DNA of 64,000 nt from Metarhizobium sp964253915 (GTDB lineage Bacteria > Pseudomonadota > Alphaproteobacteria > Rhizobiales > Rhizobiaceae), in the NCBI RefSeq assembly GCF_964253915.1, contig NZ_CAXUSG020000018.1:1-64000 (forward strand), in the 5' to 3' direction. Below the pieces are notes generated by a model that worked only from the letters and a program-made list of their open reading frames with translations, did no database searches and was not told the origin of the DNA. Below, piece by piece: positions 45,083 through 52,883 of the stretch (within the stretch, counting starts at the first letter, position 1; each line of letters begins with the position of its first letter). Both the position numbers and the translations under genes were made by a program.

Positions 45083-45333
45083 GAAGGATCTCCTGAAGGT
45101 GGCGGGAATTCGCGCGCGAGCAGATCGCGCAGCATTTCCGTGACGGTTGTACCGCGCTCGAATGCGGTGATCTTGATGCGCCCGCGCAGCTCGGGCGTGA
45201 TGTCGATGGTCAGTCGGGCGGTAAAGCCAGCGTCGCGAGACGGTAGAGACGGCGTCGCTTCCAGCGACTTGATCCAGCTTTCCGGATCAGCAGGACGCGC
45301 TGCAAAGCTACGCTTGCGGGGCTGGCCGGTCAT
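45079..45333 (-). CDS. Small ribbon-helix-helix partition-associated protein
   Basis: The 84-residue protein follows parA with a four-base overlap, the position of a small centromere-binding partner. After a basic N-terminus it has FTARLTIDITPELRGRIKI and a helix-turn-helix-like TVTEMLRDLLAREF, fitting a ribbon-helix-helix dimer. It is likely the ParG/ParB-like adaptor of the ParA above it, by inference from position and fold. Confidence 0.75.
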   Translation of the reverse strand: MTGQPRKRSFAARPADPESWIKSLEATPSLPSRDAGFTARLTIDITPELRGRIKITAFERGTTVTEMLRDLLAREFPPPSGDPS

Positions 45334-45968
45334 GGCGCCAACCTCCGCACTTCGGCGGCGAGGGCTGCGATCTCGCGGGCGGCCGTGCTGTCATGGTTGG
45401 CTTCGATGACCAGGCGGCCAGACTGCGCCATGTCGGCGAAGGCGACACGCTGGCCGACGGTCGAAGTCAGCAAGGGCGGATCGTGATCCGCAAGCGTCTC
45501 GGCCGTCTCACGGGCGATGACGGTGCGGGCGCCGCAGCGGTTGAGGACGAAGCGGGCGACCAGCTGCGGGCGATAGATGCGCGCCTCGTTCAGAAGCGCC
45601 AGCATCTCGGCTGAAGCCCATCCGTCGAGCGGCGATGGTTGCACCGGGATCAGCACAAGATCGGCGGCGAGGAGAGCAGAGCGCATCAACCCGGCGACAC
45701 GGGGCGGACCGTCGATGATGACATGATCGACATCACGGGCCAGCTCGGGCGCTTCCCGGTGCAGCGTGTCACGCGCAAGACCTACAATGCCAAACAGGCG
45801 TGGCAGGCCCTCGCGTGAGCGCTGCTGTGACCAGTCTAGTGCCGACCCCTGCGGATCGGCATCGATCAGGGTGACGCGCTTGCCTTTGGCCGCCCATTGA
45901 CCGGCGAGATGTAGAGCGAGCGTCGTCTTTCCAACGCCGCCTTTCTGATTGAGGAGCGCGACAATCAT
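45330..45968 (-). CDS. parA: ParA family partition ATPase
   Basis: This Walker-type ATPase distributes plasmid copies. The 212-residue protein has the deviant Walker A (NQKGGVGKTTLALHLAG) and Walker B (HVIIDGPPRV), and lacks an N-terminal DNA-binding extension, as in type Ib partition systems. It overlaps repA (ATGA). Its presence supports an element that replicates at least transiently. Confidence 0.92.
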   Translation of the reverse strand: MIVALLNQKGGVGKTTLALHLAGQWAAKGKRVTLIDADPQGSALDWSQQRSREGLPRLFGIVGLARDTLHREAPELARDVDHVIIDGPPRVAGLMRSALLAADLVLIPVQPSPLDGWASAEMLALLNEARIYRPQLVARFVLNRCGARTVIARETAETLADHDPPLLTSTVGQRVAFADMAQSGRLVIEANHDSTAAREIAALAAEVRRLAP

Positions 45969-47125
45969 TCCGCCCCTCCCGGCTCTTTGCCAAAGGAGAG
46001 TTTCAGGTTGTCGGAAGAAGACCGGTCAAGAAGGCCGGCTTCAAGGAAAGCCGGAGCAGAGGTGGAGTTTTCTCGGACTGATTTATTGGCTTTTTCAGGC
46101 CGGTCAGCGATGTTTTCCACATCGCGCGCGCGCTCTTCAGAGTTAGATTCTTGGTTAGACTCTAAGTTAAGGGCCGGATTTTGTGTTTTATTGTCGTAGG
46201 TTATGCCCGTTTTGGGTTCCCGATAGCACGAGCCCCCGGTTCCCGATAGCACGACACGTCGGGTTCCTGATAGCACGAGGCTATCCACAGATTGTCCACA
46301 GGGCGGTGACGGCTCAAAGGCGAGCAGATTGCGACCGCCGATTTCGGCCTCAAGGAAGAGCGTGTAGCCAGGCAATGGCTGGCGCCGGATGATGTCGCGC
46401 AGCTCGAAGGCGAAGCGCTTGAATGGCGACAGGCTGCCCGACTTCTGATGGAGATGTCGGAAGTCGAAGCGCCAGCCATTGCGCTGATGCCCGCCATGTT
46501 TGCGCACGATGCGGTAGAGCCAGCGGTCAAGGCCGCCGGTGAGATCGAAATAGGTGCGGTCGATCGTGAGGACGAGCGCGTCGTCGAGAACTGCGCGATA
46601 GAACCAGTCAGGCACGATCAGTTCGAGGCCCGCGGGCTTGCCGTAGCGGTCGGTGCGCTCCTGCCATTCGTTGATCCAGGAGAAGCGATGGCGGCGCCCT
46701 TCGGTCAGCTGGCGGATCGATGTCGCGACCGTCGTGGATTGCAAGCGATCCAGCGCTGCCTTCAGGCGCTGGTAATCGCGAAGCGAGACGCCACGACCGA
46801 TAAAATTGAGGATTTCGTAGGGTGTGGCCGCCATGAGGCGCGAGGTGCGCAGGCCCTTGTCGCGGGCTTCAACGATCTGGCTCGCGGCCCAGATCAGGAT
46901 GTCCGCATCCCAGATCGTGGCCATGCCATGATCGGGAACGGCTTCGACCCGGATCGAAACGCTACCGGCGACGAAATCGATTGGCGCGATTCGGTGAGAT
47001 TTTGAGAGGGAGAAAAACGGATAGGCCATGAGATCCTGCGCGTCTCTTGGAGCGAAGTCGCCGGGGAGTGCGTGAAACAGATCGAGCTGTCCGCGCTCCG
47101 GGGATGGGCGATGTCGCGCCGTCAT
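45965..47125 (-). CDS. repA: Replication initiator RepA (RPA family)
   Basis: The 386-residue protein matches the replication initiator A family (FFSLSKSHRIAPIDF, ATIWDADILIWAASQI, LTGGLDRWLYRIVRKHGGH). It should bind iterons and open the origin. The N-terminal 280 residues hold the family domain. The C-terminal part is low-complexity; its VLSGT repeats (about residues 283-303) are the translation of three DNA iterons, and a polar Asn/Glu-rich tail covers an AT-rich stretch. Thus the origin seems to lie within the gene itself. It starts the rep/par/transfer operon after the HTH gene. Confidence 0.9.
   Translation of the reverse strand: MTARHRPSPERGQLDLFHALPGDFAPRDAQDLMAYPFFSLSKSHRIAPIDFVAGSVSIRVEAVPDHGMATIWDADILIWAASQIVEARDKGLRTSRLMAATPYEILNFIGRGVSLRDYQRLKAALDRLQSTTVATSIRQLTEGRRHRFSWINEWQERTDRYGKPAGLELIVPDWFYRAVLDDALVLTIDRTYFDLTGGLDRWLYRIVRKHGGHQRNGWRFDFRHLHQKSGSLSPFKRFAFELRDIIRRQPLPGYTLFLEAEIGGRNLLAFEPSPPCGQSVDSLVLSGTRRVVLSGTGGSCYREPKTGITYDNKTQNPALNLESNQESNSEERARDVENIADRPEKANKSVRENSTSAPAFLEAGLLDRSSSDNLKLSFGKEPGGAE
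46215..46300. repeat. Three iterons and two DnaA boxes inside repA (candidate oriV)
   Basis: GGTTCCCGATAGCACGA occurs at 46215-46231 and 46238-46254, and with one change at 46262-46278, spaced 23 and 24 bases apart. Next come two near-consensus DnaA boxes, CTATCCACA (46281-46289) and TTGTCCACA (46292-46300). An AT-rich stretch with GTTAGA repeats lies on the other side (about 46130-46205). Iterons, DnaA boxes and an AT-rich segment together are the usual parts of a replication origin. Confidence 0.75.
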
Positions 47126-47145
47126 GATGAGGGGAACCGCGTGGA

Positions 47146-47427
47146 TCAGCGGGCGTGACGGCTGGCATGGACTGCCGGCGTGGTCTCATGGCGCTTGGCC
47201 GGAAGGACGCTGCCGCGTGGATCGGACGTCGACGTGACGGCACCGCGCCCGGCCCAGGCCTGCAGCTCATCAATGGCGTAAACGACGCGACCGCCTAACT
47301 TGCGATAGGAGGGCCCCGTTCCGTAGGTGCGATGCTTTTCCAGCGTGCGAGCTGAGAGACTGAGAAACTCGGCGGCTTCCTTGGTGCGAAGGAAGCGGGG
47401 CGGGAGTGTCGCAAGATCGGATTTCAT
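47146..47427 (-). CDS. AlpA/RdfS-like helix-turn-helix protein
   Basis: The 93-residue protein has an excisionase-type winged helix (FLRTKEAAEFLSLSARTLEKHR, then YRKLGGRVVYAIDELQAWA). I chose the ATG at 47427, preceded by GGAGG. In Mesorhizobium ICEs the directionality factor RdfS is a protein of this kind, placed upstream of the rep and transfer genes and activated by FseA. The same order is seen here (FseA-like gene, HTH gene, repA). A simple transcription regulator is the alternative. Confidence 0.78.
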   Translation of the reverse strand: MKSDLATLPPRFLRTKEAAEFLSLSARTLEKHRTYGTGPSYRKLGGRVVYAIDELQAWAGRGAVTSTSDPRGSVLPAKRHETTPAVHASRHAR

Positions 47428-47561
47428 GGTGGCCTCCGTGGGGTTCTCTGGAGCCGCCGGTGTTCGGCGGTGGACGAGGGCCACGATGGCGGAGAACAAT
47501 TGGCTGGGGGGAGTGCGAACTTGAGGTGGCCAAAATCGCACACCCCGGGTCGTGATAAAGG

Positions 47562-48179
47562 TCAGTTGCGGCGGCGGTGGCGTAAGAGCTTGCGATATCC
47601 GCCATTGATCATGGCGAAGCCATCCTTGACCAGATCAAGGACCGCGTCGCGTAAAGCGGATGTTTTCCAAGGTTCGGCCGCGACCCGTTCGACTCCGAAA
47701 ATGACTTCGGCAATTTCGCGATAGTCGGCGTGGTTCATGCGACCATCGACGGCGCGCAGCATGTTTTTCAGTCGGCGGCGCTGCTGAGCGGTCATCCGGG
47801 TGTCGGGTGGCACCTTGTGGCCGTGTAGCTTTCGCCATAGTCGAGACAGAGCGTCGATCCTGTCGAGGCCTACGGCATCAAGGGGAACGTGGGCGCTGAT
47901 CGGTTGGCCGGGCTGAAGGCTATCAAGCAGGATCAGATGTATGTGTCCTGTGCCGGCTTCGTAAGACAAGTGCAGTCCGTCGATAGCAGGCTGTGAACTT
48001 GAAGGATGCAGATCCGACGAAAAACGCGGATCGGTAAGGACCATCTCTGGCGATGGCCCAATATGCAGGGCGCTAGTGTTGGTTTCAGCCGTCCAGAAGA
48101 CGTTTTGTTGGAGACCGGTTAGGCTGGGCCGCGCAAGGAAATCGCAACCCCCACCCGGAAGAAATGCGTGCAACCTCAT
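47562..48179 (-). CDS. FseA-like activator, C-terminal part (DUF2285), in +1 frame
   Basis: This open frame encodes the DUF2285 (RovC-type DNA-binding) part: FWTAETNTSALHIGPSP, DALSRLWRKLHGHK and the closing TALRD-type SALRDAVLDLVKDGF. No good start or ribosome binding site precedes it; the frame is open back to a stop at 48207-48209 and overlaps the DUF6499 frame by about 120 bases. The two match the halves of one protein, so this part is most likely made by a +1 frameshift near 48138-48141 rather than from the internal ATG at 48179. In ICEMlSymR7A msi172 and msi171 are joined this way into FseA, the activator of excision. A plain mutation is the alternative. Confidence 0.75.
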   Translation of the reverse strand: MRLHAFLPGGGCDFLARPSLTGLQQNVFWTAETNTSALHIGPSPEMVLTDPRFSSDLHPSSSQPAIDGLHLSYEAGTGHIHLILLDSLQPGQPISAHVPLDAVGLDRIDALSRLWRKLHGHKVPPDTRMTAQQRRRLKNMLRAVDGRMNHADYREIAEVIFGVERVAAEPWKTSALRDAVLDLVKDGFAMINGGYRKLLRHRRRN

Positions 48180-48330
48180 GAGGTTGCTTTGCTGAACCGA
48201 CAGACGCTAGGAAGTCCTTCTGATAGAGGGGGCTACGGCGCAAGCACTCCCATGCAAGATTGTTGGCATCGACCTCGTCCATGAAGTCATATTGCGTTGA
48301 TGTCCGCCATTCTCTTGTATCGGGTACCAT
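48085..48330 (-). CDS. FseA-like activator, N-terminal part (DUF6499), frame 0
   Basis: The 81-residue frame begins at ATG 48330 (MVPDTREWRTSTQYDFMDEVDANNLAWE in adjoining parts), the start of the DUF6499 domain normally fused to DUF2285. It reads WGLRF and then departs from family sequence until a TGA at 48085-48087. Family members continue with a Pro-Leu and then FW pattern, which here is found only in the +1 frame. The short product may itself be made in most rounds of translation, as proposed for Msi172. It is preceded by the QseM-like gene with 115 bases between them. Confidence 0.75.
   Translation of the reverse strand: MVPDTREWRTSTQYDFMDEVDANNLAWECLRRSPLYQKDFLASVGSAKQPHEVARISSGWGLRFPCAAQPNRSPTKRLLDG
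48138..48141 (-). other. Putative +1 ribosomal frameshift site (UUU-C)
   Basis: On the minus strand CGA-TTT-CCT (48144 to 48136) allows a tRNA-Phe on TTT to slip one base to TTC. From this point the +1 frame gives LARPSLTGLQQNVFW, in register with the family pattern, while frame 0 diverges immediately after Phe. Slippage here would yield one continuous protein of about 255 residues. Confidence 0.5.
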
Positions 48331-48445
48331 TAACAACTTCCCGTACTGACTGAATACACGTCTGCCGGAATTGATTGCGGGGATTAGAGAGCCTGCATAG
48401 ATCAGGAAAGAGCAACAGGTGTTGTCGTTGCGGCAACGGCCCCAG

Positions 48446-48709
48446 CTAATTCGGCAACCCACGGCGTAACTGGCGGTAGCCGTGCTGGGTCATCCAGTGA
48501 GCGCGAGCGAGGTGGCTGTCATGAACACGACGTGCCCGCTCGGGTTCGCTGTCAGGGCAGATTTGAAAGAGGATTTCGACGGCTTCCTGCCAGGAGGCGC
48601 CGTCGTTCTCGGCATCGAGGAGTCGCATATAGAGTTTAATGTGCTGGCGGTCATACTCGGTGAGCGCTGGGCCTTCAGGGGCTTGATCGATATAATCGAG
48701 TTTCGTCAT
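48446..48709 (-). CDS. QseM-like antiactivator (DUF2285 family)
   Basis: The 87-residue protein has the DUF2285-type pattern with LTEYDRQHIKLYMRLLDAE and the closing RVHDSHLARAHWMTQHGYR. In Mesorhizobium ICEs, QseM is a small DUF2285 protein that binds FseA and TraR and blocks transfer. The neighbours support the match: an XRE regulator like QseC upstream and the split FseA-like gene downstream. No traR or traI is in the window, so only the FseA branch can be inferred here. Confidence 0.72.
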   Translation of the reverse strand: MTKLDYIDQAPEGPALTEYDRQHIKLYMRLLDAENDGASWQEAVEILFQICPDSEPERARRVHDSHLARAHWMTQHGYRQLRRGLPN

Positions 48710-48822
48710 CGAGAGCGCTGCTGTGCTCTTTATTTAGGTTGATATTTGAATTGGATTGGTATCACGATAATGTGACGCAAAAAAAGGTCTCTGCGGCGCC
48801 AGTAAGACGACGGCAATCAAAG

Positions 48823-49074
48823 CTAGCCACGTTTCGCAGATTCCTGCCCATCGACAATCATCACTCCTTCGTTGCGCCCCGAATTTATGAAGACAATGCC
48901 TTCGGCTTCGAGCGCCCTGCGTATCTGATCGCTGGTGCTTTCGAACACGCGCATTCCTATCGCCGACTCCATGCGCTTAAGCGCGGTCAGCGATACTTTG
49001 GCCTTGTCCGCGAGCATCTCCTGCGTCCAGCCGAGCAATGCGCGCGCGGCCCGTGTTTGTCGGGCGGTGATCAT
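48823..49074 (-). CDS. QseC-like XRE family regulator
   Basis: The 83-residue Cro/CI-type protein consists almost wholly of a helix-turn-helix domain (AARALLGWTQEMLADKAKVS, TALKRMESAIG) and a C-terminal segment with RALEAEGIVFI, common in small plasmid regulators. By position next to the QseM-like gene it may set the epigenetic-type switch that QseC controls in ICEMlSymR7A. The 25-bp palindrome 39 bases upstream is its probable operator. Confidence 0.8.
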   Translation of the reverse strand: MITARQTRAARALLGWTQEMLADKAKVSLTALKRMESAIGMRVFESTSDQIRRALEAEGIVFINSGRNEGVMIVDGQESAKRG

Positions 49075-49112
49075 GCATGATCACCTCCCACCAGCTCAGT
49101 CCTTCACGCCAG

Positions 49113-49137
49113 AACTACGGCTATTATAGTCGTAGTT
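49113..49137. promoter_or_regulatory. 25-bp near-perfect palindrome upstream of the qseC-like gene
   Basis: Outer arms AACTACG (49113-49119) and CGTAGTT (49131-49137) and inner arms CTAT/ATAG surround a single central base; only one symmetric pair (49120/49130) mismatches. It is 39 bases before the regulator start. Autoregulation by the Cro-like protein is the simplest reading. Confidence 0.6.
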
Positions 49138-49230
49138 TTCCAGAAAGGCGACCTGAAATCGCTGTTCTGCGCAGCAAAGTCCGGGAATGTGCAGGGAGTG
49201 ATTCGTTCGCGGCAACAGCGCAATACGAGG

Positions 49231-49265
49231 TAAAAAAGAAGCCCGGCGGCTCTTGCCGCCGGGCT
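49231..49265 (-). terminator. Intrinsic terminator of ssb
   Basis: A perfect 10-bp GC stem (49241-49250 with 49255-49264) with a TCTT loop is followed, in the minus direction, by TTCTTTTTTA. It begins 14 bases past the ssb stop and is among the clearest terminators in the window. Confidence 0.88.
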
Positions 49266-49278
49266 CTCCGGCTCCCGC

Positions 49279-49680
49279 TCAGAACGGGATGTCCTCGTCG
49301 TCAATGAACTTGCCTTCGCTGTTTTCGGTCTGCTTCACCCGGCTAAGGAAGTCTACTGTCTCGGCGATGATTTCGCAGCCGTAGCGATCGACGCCCTGTT
49401 GGTCGGTCCATTTGGTGTAATGGATGCGGCCGCGGACCAGAACCTTCATTCCCGTGCTGCAATGTTCGTCGATGGTCTTGCCGAGGCCGTTGAATGCGGT
49501 GATGCGGTGCCATTCGGTGTCCTGAACCCGGTGGCCGTTTTCGTCGCGGACGACCTTGCCTTCGGAGTAGCGGGGACGCGAGGTGGCGAGGGTGAAGTGG
49601 GTGATCTTGGTGCCGCCCTGGGTCGAGCGGGTTTCTGGGGTCTGACCGATGTTGCCGGCGAGAATGACGATGTTCTGCAT
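49279..49680 (-). CDS. ssb: Single-stranded DNA-binding protein
   Basis: This OB-fold protein coats single-stranded DNA; element-encoded copies protect the strand entering a recipient. The 133-residue protein starts MQNIVILAGNIGQTPETR, has the OB core (WHRITAFNGLGKTIDEHCSTG, VLVRGRIHYTKWTD) and ends in the acidic DDEDIPF tail that recruits partner proteins. I chose the ATG at 49680; the longer frame is leader. The transcript ends at the strong hairpin downstream. Confidence 0.94.
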   Translation of the reverse strand: MQNIVILAGNIGQTPETRSTQGGTKITHFTLATSRPRYSEGKVVRDENGHRVQDTEWHRITAFNGLGKTIDEHCSTGMKVLVRGRIHYTKWTDQQGVDRYGCEIIAETVDFLSRVKQTENSEGKFIDDEDIPF

Positions 49681-50370
49681 TTTAGTGCTCCGTTGCTTCC
49701 GTCCGAGGGACCGTCCCTCCGACGAGACCCGGCCAAGTCCCGTCGGGAGACTCTGGCATCGACGCTTCAGCGGAGACTTGACCCCCAAGGCCCGGAGTGG
49801 TGCGGGCAGGCGCTTTGCGCCAACTCGGTACGGAGCTGCGGGGGTTGCTGGTGGAAACAGAACGGGCTTAGGGGATCAGTCAGTCGGAGGGATATGTCCT
49901 TCGGCGAAGCTTGCCTCGGAGCAATGTGCAGAACCTTCGTGTTTCCCGGCAATCTGGTGGCGTGACCAGTATCTGACCTGCGTTACTGGGGAGAAGTTCC
50001 ACACGATGCTTTTCGCGCCGTGTCTCTTCTTACGGAGGGCATGGTTCCCGGAGACAGAGGCTGGCATTGGTGTGGCAGAAGGACTGCATCATTGACGCTA
50101 CCGGCTGCACGGAGGATATGGGCAACGGGAGAGGTTCTGGATCGCCACCGCAGCCCGCCACGAACATGGCGACAAACAGCCTGACGATGCTGTCGCCTCA
50201 CAGATTGGCGTCGACCGAGTTGTCGTCTGCGGGCCGAGAAGACCATCTGATGCGACAGGCAGCTTCGACGGAAAATTATGCGGTTCGGCTTTGAACGGGA
50301 GCCGGAGAGCCCGGCGGCCATTGCCGTTGGGGCTGGTCCCTGGAGAGCTTGTGCCTGCTCAAGTTGGAGA
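49681..50370. other. Intergenic region upstream of ssb
   Basis: About 690 bases without a gene I can support. A near-palindrome at 49701-49723, with the perfect GAGGGA/TCCCTC core, lies 20-40 bases before the ssb ATG and could fold in the leader. A 139-residue minus-strand frame (49983-50402) is Arg/Ser/Gln-rich with no recognisable domain and runs into the next gene, so I left it out. Confidence 0.45.
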
Positions 50371-50787
50371 TCAGCGTGAAAGGGCGCTTTCCCCGATGGC
50401 ATTGAGGTTCAGCATGGCCGCAATACCGATGAACAGGCCGCCCGCGCCACCAAGCAAGTTGAGGGCGATGGTCGAGTCGATCGCATTCTTGGTGATGCCG
50501 TAAACGAGCGCGTAGCCAGCGATGGCGGCAGGGACGGCGAAGATCGCAAGCGCGACGAGCCGCAGGGCCGGATTTTTCGCGAAGGCCAGAACGGCGATGA
50601 CTAATCCGATTGAGAGCAGCGCGGCGACGGTGGCTGCGAAGCCCGACATCAGGAAACCGCCTCCTGTTCCATAGACATGCTGAAATGCCGTGAGCCCGAC
50701 CATAAATGGCAAGGCGTAGATAGCAAAATTGAAGGCAATCACGCAGAGCGCGATCGAGAGGGAGATGGCGAGCAGGATCAGCGTCAT
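50371..50787 (-). CDS. Small integral membrane protein, function unknown
   Basis: The 138-residue protein is almost entirely hydrophobic, with four membrane helices (about 3-32, 43-62, 66-85 and 100-125) and short loops. I chose the ATG at 50787 after GGAGGTTTCC-like sequence; another ATG lies four codons upstream. It is a single-gene unit between ssb and the acetyltransferase. Similar small membrane proteins occur in conjugative elements, but I do not recognise a characterised family. Confidence 0.7.
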   Translation of the reverse strand: MTLILLAISLSIALCVIAFNFAIYALPFMVGLTAFQHVYGTGGGFLMSGFAATVAALLSIGLVIAVLAFAKNPALRLVALAIFAVPAAIAGYALVYGITKNAIDSTIALNLLGGAGGLFIGIAAMLNLNAIGESALSR

Positions 50788-51161
50788 GGAAACCTCCACA
50801 TGATCGATTGAGTGATCACGACAGGCTACCCGAGGATACGCTCCGCCTGCGACTATGCCAATTACCGTTGCTTCAATAAGTCGCTAGTTGAGCCAGATCA
50901 GTAGGTCGCCGTCAAGTGCTAGTGCTTGCTTCACCGGAATGTCGGTGACTGTCTGACCCGAGAAGTTTGGGTATTTACTTGGCGTTCGAGCGGCTCGCAG
51001 AGCCTGAAACGGAAAGCGCCCGGCTGCTATCAATTCGTGATTTCCGCAAATCAGAGGACGACAGAATATAATTCTAGCGCTTTGTTACATCCACCAAGAC
51101 GTTTTTATGGAAATGCCGAAAAGCGCGCTTATCTTTGTGATGTAGCGATATGGAGAAGGCG
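50788..51161. other. Divergent promoter region, no gene seen
   Basis: About 370 bases separate the minus-strand membrane protein from the plus-strand acetyltransferase, so both promoters must be here. TGATC/GATCA half-sites sit at about 50802-50819. No other structure was identified. Confidence 0.35.
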
Positions 51162-51773
51162 ATGATCAATGCTGGCGATTCCGGCGCGAGCTACACCATC
51201 AGAGATGGCCTCCGGACAGAGCACCGAGCGATTGCCGCGGCGGGCTACTGGGAGGCCTTCTCGCGTAAACTCCGCTATCCGCTAGGCCCAGAGAACAAGG
51301 CCCTTGTCTTTCTTGAACGGGTTTTCGACGCCGACCATGCCATCAGTGCGGTTTCACGGGACGGTGCCTTTCTGGGCGTTGCTGGCTTCAAGACACCGGC
51401 TGGCGCCTTTGTCGGTGGTGGTTTGGAGGAAATGGCCAAGGTCTATGGCTGGCTCGGCAGTGTCGCTCGAGGCTGGCTGATTGGCATTCTGGAACGAAAG
51501 TGCGAGCCCGGCACGCTGTTGATGGACGGAATCTTTGTGCGTCCGGAAGCTCGCAGCCTTGGTGTCGGGTCGGCGTTGCTCGAAGCGATAGAGCGTCGTG
51601 CCGTGGCGAACGGATTGAAGCAGGTTCGCCTGGACGTGATCGACGAGAACCCCAGGGCGCGGGTTCTCTATCAGTCGCGAGGCTTCGAGGCGCGATCCCA
51701 CGTTTCGATGAGCGCTCTGAAACCTGTATTCGGATTTCGGTCTACGACGACGATGATAAAGACCGTCGGCTAA
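51162..51773 (+). CDS. GNAT family N-acetyltransferase
   Basis: The 203-residue protein has the acetyl-CoA-binding GNAT core (MDGIFVRPEARSLGVGSALL, then LKQVRLDVIDENPRARVLYQ and the SRGFEA end). I chose the ATG at 51162, six bases after GGAG; an upstream ATG at 51150 lacks a ribosome binding site. It is one of two plus-strand genes in the window, between a membrane protein and the DUF2493 gene, and may be a recent insertion. The acetylated substrate is unknown. Confidence 0.87.
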   Translation: MINAGDSGASYTIRDGLRTEHRAIAAAGYWEAFSRKLRYPLGPENKALVFLERVFDADHAISAVSRDGAFLGVAGFKTPAGAFVGGGLEEMAKVYGWLGSVARGWLIGILERKCEPGTLLMDGIFVRPEARSLGVGSALLEAIERRAVANGLKQVRLDVIDENPRARVLYQSRGFEARSHVSMSALKPVFGFRSTTTMIKTVG

Positions 51774-51833
51774 TCTGGCCTCGATGACCGGCGGCGTTGC
51801 GGTCAAACGAGGCGCTTGATGACAGGCGGCGCT

Positions 51834-52769
51834 TTACGCGCCGCCGTCGAACTTCATGACCGGAATACCAAGCTTGCGGGCCTTGTCCGCGAGGTTCTCC
51901 TGAATACCCGTACCGGCAAAGACCATGACGCCCACGGGCAGGACGTTGAGCATGGCGTCGTTGCGCTTGAATGGCGCAGCCTTCGCATGCTTCGTCCAGT
52001 CGGGCTTGAAGGCAACCTGCGGAACTTTGCGATTGTCGGCCCATTTTGCCGCGATCAGCTCGGCGCCCTTCGGTGATCCCCCGTGCAGCAGCACCATATC
52101 GGGGTGCTTGGCGTGGACCTGATCGAGCTTGACCCAAATCATGCGGTGATCGTTGAAGTCGAGACCGCCCGTGAAGGCGACCTTGGGACCGGCTGGCAGC
52201 ATCACCTCGGTTTCAGCCCGGCGCTTGGCGGCGAGGAAGTCCCGGCTGTCGATCATTGCTGAGGTCAGGTTGCGATGGTTGACCATCGATCCGGAGCGCG
52301 GCCGCCAGGCCGATCCGGTGTGGCGCTCGAATTGCTCGGCGGCGACGTCGCGGAAGAGTTCCATGCTGTTGCGCCGCTCAAGGAAGGTCTGCCCCTCTGC
52401 CGTCAAGCGCTCCAGCTCGACCGATTTCACCTCCGAGCCGTCCTGTTCCCTCTGGCCGCGACGTTGTGCCTGCTCGTTATCGTCGAGTTCGCGTTCGATC
52501 CGGGCGGTGGCGCGGTGGAAGAGATTGACGGTCGACCAGAGAAGCTCGTCAAGGTCGGGTTCGAGGCGGGTGTCGCCGAGGGTGACGATCAGGGCGTCGA
52601 AGATGTCGGCGACGGCGCCGGCGACGGCATTGCCTTCGGGAAGCGGCCTTGGGTCGGGTTCATCCTGAAACGGACGGTAGCCGTAGAGTTGGAGTTCGGT
52701 GAGGATGTGATCGGTAGGGGATGAGGTGTGCGGCGGCTCGAAGCCTGCGTCATCGTAGTCGGTCATCAT
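51834..52769 (-). CDS. DUF2493 domain protein
   Basis: The 311-residue protein has a C-terminal DUF2493 domain, a Rossmann-like fold related to the SLOG/LOG superfamily (VAFTGGLDFNDHRMIWVKLD, VLLHGGSPKGAELIAAKWA, GVMVFAGTGI). The N-terminal half is acidic and helical with coiled-coil character. Such proteins are common on alphaproteobacterial plasmids. SLOG-type domains may sense or process nucleotides, but no function is established for this one. The start may be at either of the adjacent ATGs at 52769/52766. Confidence 0.85.
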   Translation of the reverse strand: MMTDYDDAGFEPPHTSSPTDHILTELQLYGYRPFQDEPDPRPLPEGNAVAGAVADIFDALIVTLGDTRLEPDLDELLWSTVNLFHRATARIERELDDNEQAQRRGQREQDGSEVKSVELERLTAEGQTFLERRNSMELFRDVAAEQFERHTGSAWRPRSGSMVNHRNLTSAMIDSRDFLAAKRRAETEVMLPAGPKVAFTGGLDFNDHRMIWVKLDQVHAKHPDMVLLHGGSPKGAELIAAKWADNRKVPQVAFKPDWTKHAKAAPFKRNDAMLNVLPVGVMVFAGTGIQENLADKARKLGIPVMKFDGGA

Positions 52770-52883
52770 GGTGTTCGCCCTTGTCGGATCGACCGCGCCC
52801 ATCGCGGCCTTCGTGGCGACGAAAGCCGTCGAGCGGGCCGGACTGGCACCCGGAGCGCAGCGATGGGCCTGATGGCAAAGTCA

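Noticed and set aside
46215..46278. The three 17-bp repeats as a CRISPR array
   Set aside because: The 6- and 7-base spacers are far too short, there are only three units, and they lie inside a coding gene; iterons explain them better.
47562..48330. The split regulator as an ordinary pseudogene
   Set aside because: Both frames are otherwise intact, the switch lies at a plausible slip site, and the same split is functional in a related ICE. A pseudogene is still possible.
49983..50402. A 139-residue minus-strand open frame between ssb and the membrane protein
   Set aside because: It is Arg/Ser/Gln-rich without domains and overlaps the membrane protein gene in another frame.
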